Positions 1-10,199 of a DNA stretch of 64,000 nucleotides are shown here, piece by piece. A program made the translations under genes and the position numbers. The notes below the pieces were generated by a model that ran no database searches, was not told the DNA's origin, and saw nothing but the letters and a program-made list of their open reading frames with translations. Numbering within the stretch: position 1 is the stretch's first letter; each line of letters starts with the position of its first letter. Source of the DNA: Marinilabiliaceae bacterium JC040 (lineage in GTDB: Bacteria > Bacteroidota > Bacteroidia > Bacteroidales > Marinifilaceae); assembly GCA_022496785.1 (NCBI GenBank), contig SNAP01000006.1, positions 79,744 through 143,743 on the forward strand. Direction: 5' to 3'.

Positions 1-84
1 AATAATTTGATAGATTTATCATGTTTTTTAAAATATATTTTTCAAGTAAATTACTAAATTTACACAAATTTAAAAAATCCAAAC

Positions 85-651
85 ATGAATATTAAGGAAC
101 TTGTAGTAAAAAATCGTTCTTATAGAAGATTTTATGAAGAAGAGAAGATTGACGATGCAAAATTGAAGTCTTTTGTTGAGTTGGTAAGATATTGTGGGTC
201 AGGGATGAATGCTCAATCGTTGAAGTATATTTTAGTGAATAATGATGAAGATTGTGAAAAAGTATTTAATTGCTTAGGATGGGCAGGATATTTGAAAAAT
301 TGGGATGGTCCTAAGAAAGGAGAGCGTCCTGTTTCATATATTATTCAATTGCATGATGAATCTTTAGCAAAGAATTATTTTTGTGATGATGGAATACAAC
401 TTCAAACAATATTGCTTGCAGCTGTAGAATCTGGATATGGAGGTTGTATAGTAAAGAATGTAAAGAAAGATCTTAATTCAATTTTGAATGTACCTGAAGA
501 TATGAAAATTATTCAAGTTTTGGCTTTAGGAAAACCCAAAGAGAAAATTCATATTGTTGATATGAAAGAAAATGATTTTAAATATTGGAGGGATGACAAT
601 GATGAGCATTATGTCCCAAAAAGAACTATTGATGAATTAATTATTAAATAA
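85..651 (+). CDS. Nitroreductase family protein (FMN-dependent)
   Basis: A 188-residue protein of the small nitroreductase fold, expected to bind FMN and to reduce nitro compounds or quinones with NAD(P)H in the cytoplasm; the true substrate is unknown. The N-terminal RSYRRF (residues 11-16) matches the phosphate-binding R-S-x-R-x-F of the family. SGMNAQSLKY (about 39-48) corresponds to the usual S-x-x-N-x-Q-x-W segment, and ESGYGGCIVKN (about 112-122) is the conserved glycine-rich loop. The C-terminal DEHYVPKR is typical of the Bacteroidota subgroup. Its stop is 7 bp from the C69 dipeptidase start, so the two are probably co-transcribed. Family assignment is secure; the role is not. Confidence 0.9.
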   Translation: MNIKELVVKNRSYRRFYEEEKIDDAKLKSFVELVRYCGSGMNAQSLKYILVNNDEDCEKVFNCLGWAGYLKNWDGPKKGERPVSYIIQLHDESLAKNYFCDDGIQLQTILLAAVESGYGGCIVKNVKKDLNSILNVPEDMKIIQVLALGKPKEKIHIVDMKENDFKYWRDDNDEHYVPKRTIDELIIK

Positions 652-658
652 TTTAAGA

Positions 659-2272
659 ATGAAAAAATTAGTATGTATGTACATCTTCTTGATGACGATA
701 TTCGTTTTCCAAGTTGATGCACAGTCGGTTTTAGATTACCAGAATGATGAATTTTTTGGTGAATCTTGTACAAGTATAATGGTCGGTAAGAAGGCTACTA
801 CAGATGGTTCTATTATAACTAGTCACACTTGTGATGGAAGATATAGAACTTGGCTTCGTTGGGAGAAATCAAAGAAATTTGATAAGAGGGGAATGACAAA
901 AATATACAAAGGTCTATTAAAAACTGAGGAAGCTCATGATATGAAGAATGTTGTTGTTGCAGGAGAAATTCCTCAAGCAAAGCAGATTTATGCATTTTTG
1001 AATACAGCTTATCCTTGTTTAAATGAGAAACAGTTAGCTATTGGTGAGACAACGATTGTTGGTCCTAAATCGCTTGTCAATCCTAAAGGAATGTTCCAAA
1101 TAGAAGAGTTGGAAAGAATTGCTCTACAAAGATGTACTACTGCAAGAGGTGCTATTAAATTAATTGGAAAATTAATTAAAGAGTATGGTTACGGAGATTG
1201 GGGAGAGTGTATTACAATAGCAGACCCTAATGAAGTATGGCAGTTAGAAATATTTGGAGAAGGAAAAGATAAGATAGGTGGAGTGTGGGTTGCACAGAGG
1301 GTTCCAGATGACCATGTAGCTATTTCAGCAAATTTCTCAAGAATAGGTGAAATAGATTTAGATAATCCAGATTTCTTTATGGCATCTAAAAATATCTATA
1401 AGGCAGCTAAAAGATTAAAAAGATGGAATGGAAAAGAAACATTTAAGTTTTGGAAAGTTTATGGAGGTAATAAAAGACCATTTACTATAAGAGATTTTTA
1501 TGTATTAAATCATTTTGCTCCTTCTTTGAAATTAAATATGAAGATGAAGGAGTTACCATTTTCTGTAAAACCAGAACATAAAGTTTCAGTTCAAGAGGTT
1601 ATGGCTTTATATAGAGAGTGTTATGAGGATACACCTTGGGATATGACTCAAAATTTGAAGGTAGAGAAAAAGAAATATAATAAGAAGGGTAAGGTAATAG
1701 GTAAAGAAATAGTACGCTCACCTATAGCACATCCATGGCCAACAGGAGATTCAAGAAGATTGTATAACTCATTGAAAAAAGGAAGTGTGAAATATCAAAG
1801 AACAGTTGCTGTAGCTTGGTGTTCATATTCTTTTGTAGCTCAATTAAGAAATTGGCTACCAGATGAAATAGGTGGTAGAATATTCTTTTCTGTAGATAAT
1901 CCTGCTCAAAGTCCTAGAATTCCTATTTATGCTGGATCTTCAAAATTGCCAATAGCATTTGAAGTTTGTGGTCAAAAAAGAAATAGAGATGATGCTTTAA
2001 TTTGGAATTATAGAAGAGCTAATAAGTTAGCTACTTTAAAATGGCAATCAACTCGTAAAGGAATGATGGATGAAGTGTTATATTTTGAGAATAAGGCAAT
2101 TGAAGATGGAAAGGTACTAGAATCTAAGATATCAAAATTGTTAAAAGCTGGAAATAAGAAAGAAGCTCAGAAATTATTGAATAGATATACTCGTGATTTT
2201 ACAGGTTCTACATCTTACAGATGGAAAGAATTAGAAAATGAGTATTGGCATAAATTTGGTTTAGGTTTCTAA
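659..2272 (+). CDS. C69 family dipeptidase (PepD-like), exported
   Basis: A 537-residue protein with a signal peptide (residues 1-21, ending VDA-QS) followed by a peptidase family C69 domain. These are N-terminal-nucleophile hydrolases that cleave dipeptides. The likely catalytic residue is Cys37 in GESCTSIMVGKKA, followed by the conserved TDGSIITSHTCDGR. Other family hallmarks are NEKQLAIGETT, GYGDWGECITIADPNE and ANFSRIGEI. In C69 enzymes the cysteine becomes N-terminal after propeptide removal; here the signal peptide plus a short 15-residue segment would be removed. It lies 7 bp downstream of the nitroreductase and is followed by a hairpin terminator. It probably acts in the periplasm on peptides. 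Confidence in family is high, in substrate low. Confidence 0.92.
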   Translation: MKKLVCMYIFLMTIFVFQVDAQSVLDYQNDEFFGESCTSIMVGKKATTDGSIITSHTCDGRYRTWLRWEKSKKFDKRGMTKIYKGLLKTEEAHDMKNVVVAGEIPQAKQIYAFLNTAYPCLNEKQLAIGETTIVGPKSLVNPKGMFQIEELERIALQRCTTARGAIKLIGKLIKEYGYGDWGECITIADPNEVWQLEIFGEGKDKIGGVWVAQRVPDDHVAISANFSRIGEIDLDNPDFFMASKNIYKAAKRLKRWNGKETFKFWKVYGGNKRPFTIRDFYVLNHFAPSLKLNMKMKELPFSVKPEHKVSVQEVMALYRECYEDTPWDMTQNLKVEKKKYNKKGKVIGKEIVRSPIAHPWPTGDSRRLYNSLKKGSVKYQRTVAVAWCSYSFVAQLRNWLPDEIGGRIFFSVDNPAQSPRIPIYAGSSKLPIAFEVCGQKRNRDDALIWNYRRANKLATLKWQSTRKGMMDEVLYFENKAIEDGKVLESKISKLLKAGNKKEAQKLLNRYTRDFTGSTSYRWKELENEYWHKFGLGF

Positions 2273-2283
2273 TCCAAAAGAAT

Positions 2284-2322
2284 AAAGAGATTGTCTTCTA
2301 GTGAACGAAGGCAATCTTTTTT
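2284..2322 (+). terminator. Rho-independent terminator after the dipeptidase
   Basis: GATTGTCTTC (2289-2298) pairs with GAAGGCAATC (2307-2316) with one G-U pair, the stem is extended by A/T pairs, and a T6 run follows. It overlaps the stop codon of the convergent recJ, so it may serve both strands. Confidence 0.8.
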
Positions 2323-4051
2323 AGTTATGAAATTTGATATCTTTAATAAGTAATTGGATTTCTCTTTTTCCCATGAAAACATTTTCTTGAAGAGAATAAC
2401 AAATATCAAAGCATGCTCCATTTTGAATCTTTTCTGCAAGGTATCCCATCCCAAAAGCTATTCCATTTATAGCTATAGGAAATGTATCTTTAGGAGTATC
2501 TGTAATAACTAATTTTAAGTGTTCGTTAGATCTTCCAACTGCTTTAGTTTCTCCATAATCAACAACATTTCTTGTAACAAAGACTGGATTAAGGTTTTTC
2601 GGTCCAAAAGGAGCAAAGTCCATTAATTTTGTAAAGAATTTATTTGTGATATTGTTAAATGAAATTTCAGCATCAATATTTATTTGAGGAATTAGAGTCT
2701 CATTAGAAATATGATCTTCAACGTACTTATTGAATTTATCTCTAAATAGAGGATAATTTTCTTCCTTTAGACTTAAGCCTGCAGCATATTTATGTCCACC
2801 ATAGTTTTCTAGATATTCACTGCAGTGTGAGATTGCATTATATAGGTCGAAACCGTCTATAGAGCGAGCTGAACCTGTAATAAGGCCTGTAGATTTATCA
2901 GATTCAGTGAATATGATTGTTGGTTTATAATATGTTTCTATTAATCTTGAAGCGACAATAGCAATTACTCCTTTATTCCATTTTTTATTTAAGAGCATGG
3001 TAGTTTTACTATTTTCACTGTAAATATCATCTTCAAGTAGTTTCTTAGCTTGATCAGTAATGTCGTGATCAAATTTCTTCCTAGTGTCGTTGATATTGTT
3101 AATTCTCTTACCTAGATTTTTTGATTTTTCTTTATCTTTTTCAATAAGTAATTGTACAGAATATTTACCTGATTCTATACGGCATGCTGCATTTATTCTA
3201 GGTCCTATTTTAAAAACGATATCATTAATTGTTAAATCTTTTTCTATATTAGCTATAGATTTAATTGTTTTTAAGCCTATGCAAGGGTTGGCATTAAGTC
3301 GTTCTAAACCGTGTTTTGCTAATATTCTATTTTCTCCAATGATAGGAACAATATCTGATGCTATACTTACGCATAATAGATCTAGGAAAGGATAAATTTC
3401 TTCTTCAGATATATTATATTTTTGGCAATATCCCTGTAAAAGTTTGAACCCAACTCCACAGCCAGAAAGATCTTTAAATGGATAATTACAGTCTTCTCTT
3501 TTAGGATCGAGAATAGCATAAGCATCAGGTAATTGGGTGTCTGCTGTGTGATGGTCGCAGATGACTATATCAATATTTTTACTTTTTGCATATTCTACTT
3601 TTTCTATTGCTTTTATTCCACAATCAAGAACAATCATAAGAGTGACTCCTTCGCTATGTGCGCGATCGATGCCTTGAGTTGATATTCCATATCCTTCGGT
3701 ATAACGATCTGGAATATGAAATAGAAGATTTGAGCAGTATTTAGAAAGGAAAGAATATATTAAAGCTACAGAAGTTGTGCCATCAACATCATAATCTCCA
3801 TAAACAAGAATTTTTTCTTTAGTATCAATACCTTGTTTAAGTCTTTCTACAGCTTTATCCATATCTTTCATAAGAAAAGGATCGTGTAAGTCTTTAAGTG
3901 AAGGAGCAAAAAAGCTAATAGCATCTTTCTTATTAAAGATTCCTCTTTGAATAAGTAAATTACATAAAATATTGTTATATCCTATAGCTTCAGAGAGTGA
4001 ATCGGTGAGAGATTGATCACTTTTTGGGTTAATACTCCATCTTTTATTCAT
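2321..4051 (-). CDS. recJ: Single-stranded-DNA-specific exonuclease RecJ
   Basis: A 576-residue DHH-family 5'-3' ssDNA exonuclease acting in recombination and mismatch repair. Metal-binding motif I is YGDYDVDGTTS (about 84-94), followed by VLDCGIKA (about 141-148) and CDHH (165-168), the signature Asp-His-His. SGCGVGFKL and the DHHA1-type region with GGHKYAAGLSL (around residue 420) follow, then a C-terminal OB-like domain. The length matches the usual 560-580 residues. It is convergent to the dipeptidase and divergent from lysS across a 284-bp gap. No other gene shares its strand here, so it is probably monocistronic. Confidence 0.96.
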   Translation of the reverse strand: MNKRWSINPKSDQSLTDSLSEAIGYNNILCNLLIQRGIFNKKDAISFFAPSLKDLHDPFLMKDMDKAVERLKQGIDTKEKILVYGDYDVDGTTSVALIYSFLSKYCSNLLFHIPDRYTEGYGISTQGIDRAHSEGVTLMIVLDCGIKAIEKVEYAKSKNIDIVICDHHTADTQLPDAYAILDPKREDCNYPFKDLSGCGVGFKLLQGYCQKYNISEEEIYPFLDLLCVSIASDIVPIIGENRILAKHGLERLNANPCIGLKTIKSIANIEKDLTINDIVFKIGPRINAACRIESGKYSVQLLIEKDKEKSKNLGKRINNINDTRKKFDHDITDQAKKLLEDDIYSENSKTTMLLNKKWNKGVIAIVASRLIETYYKPTIIFTESDKSTGLITGSARSIDGFDLYNAISHCSEYLENYGGHKYAAGLSLKEENYPLFRDKFNKYVEDHISNETLIPQINIDAEISFNNITNKFFTKLMDFAPFGPKNLNPVFVTRNVVDYGETKAVGRSNEHLKLVITDTPKDTFPIAINGIAFGMGYLAEKIQNGACFDICYSLQENVFMGKREIQLLIKDIKFHN

Positions 4052-4295
4052 TGATATATTCTTGTTTTTATTCTAAAATGAAAATTCGTCACAAAGTACA
4101 TTTTTTTATCATGAATTTCAAGTTATATGATTTATATTTTCTTTACATATTTTTATATTAGTACTTATATCTTTAAAGATCAGTTATTTTTATTGAAAAT
4201 AAATAAAACAAATGTTTGAAATTATATATTAACGAAAAGTGTTAATTAACGTTCAGACAAACTAGATTAAAAAATGGATTACAAATTAATATTAT

Positions 4296-4303
4296 TATAT
4301 TTG
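4296..4303 (+). promoter_or_regulatory. Predicted lysS promoter (-7 box)
   Basis: TATATTTG fits the Bacteroidota -7 consensus TAnnTTTG and lies 33 bp before the lysS ATG. No good -33 TTTG is visible (only ATGG about 18 bp upstream). The remaining 4052-4335 gap holds no other gene that I can see. Confidence 0.5.
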
Positions 4304-4335
4304 CATTTTAATTAAAATATTACAATTAAATAGAG

Positions 4336-6057
4336 ATGAGTTATACAGAATTAACAGAACAAGAAATAATTAGACGAAATTCGTTGAAAGAACTTGAAAA
4401 TCTAGGTATAGAAACATACCCAGCAAGTGAGTATAAAGTAGATTCATATTCTGTAGAAATAAAGAAGCAGTTTGAAGAAACTTCTGAAGAAAGACCTGTA
4501 GTGATAGCTGGTAGAATAATGAGCAGAAGAATTATGGGTAAAGCTTCTTTTGTTGAAATTCAAGATTCAAAGGGAAGAATTCAAGTATATATATCGAGAG
4601 ATGATATTTGTGAAGGAGAAGATAAAACATTTTACAATACAGCATTTAAAAAATTAATGGATATTGGTGATATTGTAGGTGTTGAAGGTTATGTTTTTAG
4701 AACAAAAACAGGGGAGATATCGGTACATACTCAGAAATTAACTTTATTATCAAAGTCAATTCGTCCATTACCAGTAGTGAAATCAAAAGATGGTAAACAA
4801 TTTGATGCTTTTACAGATCCAGAACAAAGATATAGACAAAGATATCTTGATTTAATAGTAAATCCTCAAGTAAAAGATACTTTTATAAAACGTTCAGGCA
4901 TTATAAATTCAATGAGAAGCTTCTTTACAAATAGAGGTTATCTAGAAGTTGATACTCCTGTTTTACAATCTATACCTGGAGGAGCGGCTGCACGTCCATT
5001 TATAACACACCATAATGCATTGGATATTCCTTTGTATTTAAGGATAGCTAATGAGTTATATTTGAAAAGATTAATAGTTGGAGGTTTTGAGGGTGTGTTT
5101 GAATTTTCTCGTAACTTCAGAAATGAAGGTATGGATAGAACTCATAATCCTGAATTTACATGTATGGAAATATATGTTGCGTATAAGGATTATAACTGGA
5201 TGATGAACTTCACTGAAGAAATGATTGAAAAGGTAGCAATGGATGTAAACGGAGTTACTGATGTACAATTAGGAGAGAATATGATATCTTTCAAACGTCC
5301 TTTCGCAAGAGTTAGAATGGTTGATGCAATAAAGGAACATACAGGTTTCGATATTGAAGGAATGAATGAGGAAGAATTGCGCGAAGTTTGTAAAAAACTT
5401 AATATGGATGTTGACGAGTCTATGGGTAAAGGAAAACTTATAGATGAGATTTTTGGAGAAAATTGTGAACACAAGTATATACAACCAACATTTATTTACG
5501 ATTATCCAAAAGAGATGTCTCCATTGACTAAAAAACATAGAGATAATCCTGATATGACTGAGCGTTTTGAGTTAATGGTAAATGGAAAAGAAGTTGCAAA
5601 TGCTTATTCAGAATTAAATGACCCTATTGATCAATTAAATCGTTTTGAAGATCAGTTAAAACTTCAAGAAAGAGGTGATGATGAAGCAATGTTTATTGAT
5701 TACGATTTTGTGAAAGCTCTAGAATACGGAATGCCTCCAACATCAGGAATGGGAATAGGTATTGATAGATTAGTAATGATGTTAACAAATAATTCATCAA
5801 TACAAGATGTCTTATTATTTCCTCAAATGAAACCTGAATTAAAAGAGAAGGTGGATTCTGATGATAAATTTGTATCTTTAGGTATTGCTCCAGAGTGGGT
5901 TGATTTAATTAGAAAAGCAGGTTTTAAAACAGTAGAAGATTTAAAAGCTGTAGATAATGTAAATAAGTTACATCAAACTCTTTGTGGGTTAAATAAAAAA
6001 CATAAATGTGGCTTAGTTAATCCTACAAAGGAGACCGTAACTGAATGGTTATCGTAG
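4336..6057 (+). CDS. lysS: Lysine--tRNA ligase, class II
   Basis: A 573-residue class II lysyl-tRNA synthetase. An N-terminal OB-fold anticodon-binding domain (about 55-150) is followed by the catalytic core with motif 1 ([15 protein letters not shown]), motif 2 ([15 protein letters not shown]) and motif 3 ([13 protein letters not shown], near residue 475). After motif 3 there is an extension of roughly 80 residues ([19 protein letters not shown] onward), longer than E. coli LysS and common in Bacteroidota; it resembles a small helical tRNA or DNA-binding tail. It is followed 21 bp later by gpsA on the same strand, so the pair is probably an operon. Confidence 0.97.
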   Translation: MSYTELTEQEIIRRNSLKELENLGIETYPASEYKVDSYSVEIKKQFEETSEERPVVIAGRIMSRRIMGKASFVEIQDSKGRIQVYISRDDICEGEDKTFYNTAFKKLMDIGDIVGVEGYVFRTKTGEISVHTQKLTLLSKSIRPLPVVKSKDGKQFDAFTDPEQRYRQRYLDLIVNPQVKDTFIKRSGIINSMRSFFTNRGYLEVDTPVLQSIPGGAAARPFITHHNALDIPLYLRIANELYLKRLIVGGFEGVFEFSRNFRNEGMDRTHNPEFTCMEIYVAYKDYNWMMNFTEEMIEKVAMDVNGVTDVQLGENMISFKRPFARVRMVDAIKEHTGFDIEGMNEEELREVCKKLNMDVDESMGKGKLIDEIFGENCEHKYIQPTFIYDYPKEMSPLTKKHRDNPDMTERFELMVNGKEVANAYSELNDPIDQLNRFEDQLKLQERGDDEAMFIDYDFVKALEYGMPPTSGMGIGIDRLVMMLTNNSSIQDVLLFPQMKPELKEKVDSDDKFVSLGIAPEWVDLIRKAGFKTVEDLKAVDNVNKLHQTLCGLNKKHKCGLVNPTKETVTEWLS

Positions 6058-6078
6058 TCATAATTTAAAAAGAATATA

Positions 6079-7074
6079 GTGGGAAAAGATAAAAAATTTG
6101 GTATCGTAGGTGGGGGCAGTTGGGCAACAGCCCTTGCTAAGATACTGATGGAAACTCAAAATAGTATAAACTGGTTTATGCGTAAACCGGAATGTATTGA
6201 ATTGTTTAAAGCTGAAGGTCATAATCCAAGATATTTAATGGATGCTGATTTTGATGTTGATAAAATTTCATTTTATTCAGATCTTGATGAATTAGTTAAT
6301 AATTCGGATATAATAGTATTGGTTATTCCATCTGCTTATGTAAAAGATGTGTTAGCTTCTCTTACTGTATCTTTAAAAGATAAAGTTGTTTTATCGGCAA
6401 TAAAAGGTTTAATACCTGAGGAAAATACAATAGTTGGAGAGTTCCTTCATGAAAAATATAGTATTCCTATAGAAAATATTGCAGTAGTTTCTGGTCCTTG
6501 TCATGCAGAAGAGATAGCTTTGGAAAGATTATCTTATTTAACTTTTGCATGTTGTGATTTAAAACTGGCAGAATATTTAGCTGATGGTTTCACTTGTTCG
6601 TATGTTAAAACAACAATAAGTGAAGATATATATGGAACTGAATATGGTGCTGTTTTAAAAAACGTATTTGCAATTGCTTCTGGAATATGTCATGGATTGA
6701 GATATGGTGATAATTTTCAAGCTGTGTTGATTTCTAATGCAATTCAAGAAATGGAAAGATTTGTTGATGCAGTGCATCCTATAAGTAGAGATATTAAAAG
6801 TTCAGCTTATTTGGGAGATCTATTGGTAACAGGGTATTCGCAATTTTCTAGAAATAGAACTTTTGGAACAATGATAGGAAAAGGATATTCTGTCCGTTCT
6901 GTCCAACTAGAAATGCATATGGTTGCTGAAGGCTATTTTGGAGTAAAAGGGATAAAAGCAATAAATGAGAAGTATAATGTAGACTTACCTATTGTAGATG
7001 CTGTATATAATATCTTGTATGAAGGTATTGCTCCTGCAATAGAAGTTCGTTTATTAACAGATAAACTTCGTTAA
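6079..7074 (+). CDS. gpsA: Glycerol-3-phosphate dehydrogenase [NAD(P)+]
   Basis: A 331-residue enzyme that reduces dihydroxyacetone phosphate to sn-glycerol 3-phosphate for phospholipid synthesis. The start is GTG, the first possible start next to the Rossmann motif GIVGGGSWATALAKIL. Catalytic features are VSGPCHAEEIALE and the Lys-containing GAVLKNVFAIASGI. Family length is about 330. It sits 21 bp after lysS and 10 bp before the flavodoxin gene, continuing an operon that leads into thyA. Product is G3P, the precursor of any CDP-glycerol that the downstream CDP-glycerol-transferase-like genes might use; that link is an inference. Confidence 0.95.
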   Translation: MGKDKKFGIVGGGSWATALAKILMETQNSINWFMRKPECIELFKAEGHNPRYLMDADFDVDKISFYSDLDELVNNSDIIVLVIPSAYVKDVLASLTVSLKDKVVLSAIKGLIPEENTIVGEFLHEKYSIPIENIAVVSGPCHAEEIALERLSYLTFACCDLKLAEYLADGFTCSYVKTTISEDIYGTEYGAVLKNVFAIASGICHGLRYGDNFQAVLISNAIQEMERFVDAVHPISRDIKSSAYLGDLLVTGYSQFSRNRTFGTMIGKGYSVRSVQLEMHMVAEGYFGVKGIKAINEKYNVDLPIVDAVYNILYEGIAPAIEVRLLTDKLR

Positions 7075-7084
7075 AATATTAATT

Positions 7085-7570
7085 ATGAAAATTTCAATTA
7101 TATATCATTCTGAAAGTGGTAATACAGAGAAAGTAGCTCAATTTATAGCAAAAGGAATGATTAATGCTGGTGATGTAAATGTAAAATGTATGTCTATAGA
7201 TAGTATAGATTTAGATTATGCTAAAGAATCTTCAGCATTTATTTTTGGTTCACCAACATATATGGCTTCTATGTCATGGCAGATGAAAAAGTTTATTGAT
7301 ACAGAATCAAAGAAACTTAATATGGAAGGTAAGATGTGTGGTGTATTTGCTACTGCTAATTACTTTGGTGGTGGTGCTGAAATTGCTGAATTATCTATGA
7401 TAGGTCAATTGTTAGTAAGAGGAGTGCTTATTTATTCGGCAGGTGCATCAAAAGGAGCACCATATACTCATGTTGGTACCGTAGCAATAAAAGACGGTAA
7501 TGAATTTGAACAAGAAAGAGCAGAATTATTTGGAAAACGTTTTGCAGAAAAAGCTCTAGAATTGTTTTAG
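7085..7570 (+). CDS. Flavodoxin family protein (WrbA-like)
   Basis: A 161-residue flavodoxin fold protein. The FMN phosphate loop is YHSESGNTEKVAQ (8-20), and the second FMN-contacting segment is FGSPTYMASMSWQMKKFID (about 54-72), characteristic of the NAD(P)H:quinone oxidoreductase/WrbA side of the family. NYFGGGAEIAELSM resembles the third flavin loop. It probably transfers electrons or reduces quinones in the cytoplasm. It sits in a tight same-strand run gpsA-flavodoxin-thyA (10 and 27 bp gaps). The partner is not identifiable. Confidence 0.85.
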   Translation: MKISIIYHSESGNTEKVAQFIAKGMINAGDVNVKCMSIDSIDLDYAKESSAFIFGSPTYMASMSWQMKKFIDTESKKLNMEGKMCGVFATANYFGGGAEIAELSMIGQLLVRGVLIYSAGASKGAPYTHVGTVAIKDGNEFEQERAELFGKRFAEKALELF

Positions 7571-7597
7571 TATTATTAATAATAAAAATCTAAAGAA

Positions 7598-8392
7598 TTG
7601 AAACAGTATTTAGATTTGTTGAAAACAATATTGAAAGATGGAACTGAAAAGACTGATAGAACCGGAACAGGTACCATTAGTCTTTTTGGTTATCAGATGC
7701 GTTTTGATTTATCAAAGGGTTTTCCATTGTTGACAACAAAAAAGCTACATTTAAAGTCTATAATTTACGAATTGTTGTGGTTTCTTAATGGTGATACAAA
7801 TGTTAAATATCTTCAAGATCATGGTGTTAGGATTTGGAATGAATGGGCAGATGATAAAGGAGAGTTAGGACCTGTTTATGGTGCACAATGGAGATCTTGG
7901 CCTAAATCTGATGGATCATATCTTGATCAGATAAGTCAGTTAATTAAAGATTTAAAAGAGAATCCAGATTCGCGTAGAATGATTGTTTGTGCTTGGAATG
8001 CAGGTGAAATAGAAAGAATGGCTTTAGCTCCATGTCATGCACTATTCCAATTCTATGTTGTTAAAGGGAAATTATCTTGTCAATTATATCAAAGGAGTGC
8101 AGACTCATTTCTAGGAGTACCTTTTAATATTGCATCATATGCATTATTAACTATGATGATTGCTCAAGTATGTGATTTAGAACTAGGTGAGTTTATTCAT
8201 ACATTTGGAGATGTACATATATATAAAAATCATCTTGCTCAGGTGGAACTTCAATTATCTAGAGATACTAGAGAATTGCCAAAAATGTTTATAAATCCAG
8301 ATGTAAAAGACATATTCTCTTTCAATTATGAAGATTTTAGACTAGTGAATTACAATCCACATCCGCATATTAAAGGGGAAGTGTCAATTTAA
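7598..8392 (+). CDS. thyA: Thymidylate synthase
   Basis: A 264-residue enzyme, the same length as E. coli ThyA. It methylates dUMP to dTMP using methylene-tetrahydrofolate, producing dihydrofolate. Visible hallmarks: [17 protein letters not shown] near the N-terminus, YGAQWR, SRRMIV, the active-site cysteine in [12 protein letters not shown], and [16 protein letters not shown]. The start codon is TTG (7598), which fixes the N-terminus at KQYLDLLK as in the family. Its partner DHFR lies two genes downstream (9714), with UDP-glucose dehydrogenase between them, an unusual interruption of the thyA-folA pair. Confidence 0.97.
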   Translation: MKQYLDLLKTILKDGTEKTDRTGTGTISLFGYQMRFDLSKGFPLLTTKKLHLKSIIYELLWFLNGDTNVKYLQDHGVRIWNEWADDKGELGPVYGAQWRSWPKSDGSYLDQISQLIKDLKENPDSRRMIVCAWNAGEIERMALAPCHALFQFYVVKGKLSCQLYQRSADSFLGVPFNIASYALLTMMIAQVCDLELGEFIHTFGDVHIYKNHLAQVELQLSRDTRELPKMFINPDVKDIFSFNYEDFRLVNYNPHPHIKGEVSI

Positions 8393-8396
8393 AATT

Positions 8397-9710
8397 ATGA
8401 AAATAGCAATTGTTGGTACAGGGTATGTAGGTTTGGTTACAGGAACTTGTTTTTCTGAAACAGGTATTACTGTTACTTGCGTAGATATAGATAAGAATAA
8501 GATTGATGCTCTAAAAAAAGGTATAGTTCCTATTTATGAACCAGGATTGGCTGAGATGATCTCTAGAAATATTTCTAACGATAGATTATTCTTTTCAACA
8601 TCTTTAAAAGAGAGTTTATTAGGTGCTGATATTGTTTTTATCGCAGTGGGAACTCCTCCAATGGAAGATGGAAGTGCTGATTTGAAATATGTTCTTGATG
8701 TAGCAGATGAAATAGGTGAATGTATTGATAAATATATATTAATAGTTACAAAATCTACAGTTCCTGTAGGAACTTCAGAAAAAATTAGAGGGAGAATTAG
8801 TAAAAAACTAGTAGAAAGAAATTTGGATATAAGTTTCGATATGGCTTCAAATCCTGAATTTTTAAAAGAGGGAGCTGCTATAAATGATTTTATGCATCCT
8901 GATCGTATAGTTGTAGGTGTTGATTCTCCTAAAGCAAAGAAGTTAATGGAAAGACTTTATCATGCATTTCTTATACAAAATCATCCCATAATATTTACAG
9001 ATATTGTTTCTTCTGAAATGACTAAATATGCCGCAAATGCAATGTTGGCTACTAGAATTTCTTTTATGAATGATATAGCTAATTTGTGTGAAATTTTAGG
9101 TGCTGATGTGGATGAAGTAAAAAAAGGTATAGGAAGTGATTCTAGGATAGGTAAAGCTTTTCTTAATGCTGGTTGTGGTTATGGAGGTTCTTGTTTTCCA
9201 AAAGATGTAAAAGCATTAATTAAAATAGGAAAAGAAAATGGTTGTGATTTAGAGCTTCTTAGATCAGTAGAAAGTGTAAATCAAAATCAAAAGCAAGTTT
9301 TGTTTAAGAAAGTAGTAACCAAATTTGGTAAAGATTTATCAAATTTACGTTTTGCAATTTGGGGTTTATCTTTTAAACCTTGTACTGATGATATGAGAGA
9401 GGCACCTTCACTTATTTTAATTAATGATCTTTTAAATGCTGGAGCAGAAATTAATGTCTATGATCCTATAGCAATGGAAGAGGCTAAAAAATATTTGAAC
9501 GATAAGGTTAATTATTATGAGGATATGTATAAGGTACTATCAAATTGTGATGCTTTGATTTTAGTTACAGAATGGCAAGAATTCAAAGTACCAAAATTTA
9601 CATATGTAGAAAAGGCTTTAAAATCAAAAATAATCTTTGACGGAAGAAATATATACGATAAAAAGCAAATGCAAGATTTTGGTTATGAATATTATTCAAT
9701 AGGAAGATAA
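8397..9710 (+). CDS. ugd: UDP-glucose/GDP-mannose 6-dehydrogenase family (UDP-glucose 6-dehydrogenase)
   Basis: A 437-residue NAD-dependent sugar-nucleotide dehydrogenase that oxidises UDP-glucose to UDP-glucuronate (or a related UDP-sugar). N-terminal Rossmann motif GTGYVGLVTGTCFSETG (7-23), family motifs SNPEFLKEGAA and ANAMLATRISF, and the catalytic cysteine in GYGGSCFPKDVKAL (about 259-272). The C-terminal UDP-binding domain contains WGLSFKPCTDDMREAP. It starts 4 bp after thyA and ends 3 bp before folA. It is the first of the surface-polysaccharide genes in this region, so uronic acid is a likely component of the polymer. Confidence 0.93.
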   Translation: MKIAIVGTGYVGLVTGTCFSETGITVTCVDIDKNKIDALKKGIVPIYEPGLAEMISRNISNDRLFFSTSLKESLLGADIVFIAVGTPPMEDGSADLKYVLDVADEIGECIDKYILIVTKSTVPVGTSEKIRGRISKKLVERNLDISFDMASNPEFLKEGAAINDFMHPDRIVVGVDSPKAKKLMERLYHAFLIQNHPIIFTDIVSSEMTKYAANAMLATRISFMNDIANLCEILGADVDEVKKGIGSDSRIGKAFLNAGCGYGGSCFPKDVKALIKIGKENGCDLELLRSVESVNQNQKQVLFKKVVTKFGKDLSNLRFAIWGLSFKPCTDDMREAPSLILINDLLNAGAEINVYDPIAMEEAKKYLNDKVNYYEDMYKVLSNCDALILVTEWQEFKVPKFTYVEKALKSKIIFDGRNIYDKKQMQDFGYEYYSIGR

Positions 9711-9713
9711 GTT

Positions 9714-10199
9714 ATGGAAATATCGATTATAGTTGCTGCATCTATTAATAATGCAATAGGAAAAAATAATAATTTGTTGTGTAGATTATCTAATGATTTA
9801 AAAAGATTTAAAAAGATAACAATGGGACATCATATATTGATGGGAAGAAAAACTTTTGAATCAATAGGTAAACCACTGCCAGGTAGAACAACTGTTATTA
9901 TTACAAGACAAAAAGATTATACACAGGAAGGATGTAAGATTGCTAATTCAATTGAAGAGGCTATAAATCTTTGTCAAGATACAGAGATTTTTATTATAGG
10001 TGGAGGAGAAATTTATAATCAAGCTTTTAATATTGTAAACAATATTTATTTAACTAGAATTCATTCTATTATTGATGGTGATACATTTATTCCAAATATA
10101 GATGATGATAATTGGCAAGAGGTAGATCGTGAAGATTTTCTAAAAGATGAGAAAAATGAATTTGATTATTCTTTTATCAACTATAAAAAGAAGTTATGA
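9714..10199 (+). CDS. folA: Dihydrofolate reductase
   Basis: A 161-residue NADPH-dependent DHFR regenerating tetrahydrofolate after ThyA. Typical segments are IIVAASINNAIGKNN (family: AIGxxNxLPW, here NNLLCRL, with Cys where most have Pro or Trp), GHHILMGRKTFESIGKPLPGR (about 39-59) and EIFIIGGGEIY. The ATG overlaps nothing upstream, but its stop overlaps the next ATG by 4 bp, so translation of the transferase gene is probably coupled. The L-C-R in place of L-P-W in the substrate loop is a small departure from most DHFRs and could affect antifolate binding. Confidence 0.94.
   Translation: MEISIIVAASINNAIGKNNNLLCRLSNDLKRFKKITMGHHILMGRKTFESIGKPLPGRTTVIITRQKDYTQEGCKIANSIEEAINLCQDTEIFIIGGGEIYNQAFNIVNNIYLTRIHSIIDGDTFIPNIDDDNWQEVDREDFLKDEKNEFDYSFINYKKKL

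Noticed and set aside
3084..3395. 103-residue plus-strand frame inside recJ
   Set aside because: Antisense to a conserved RecJ domain, no recognisable motif.
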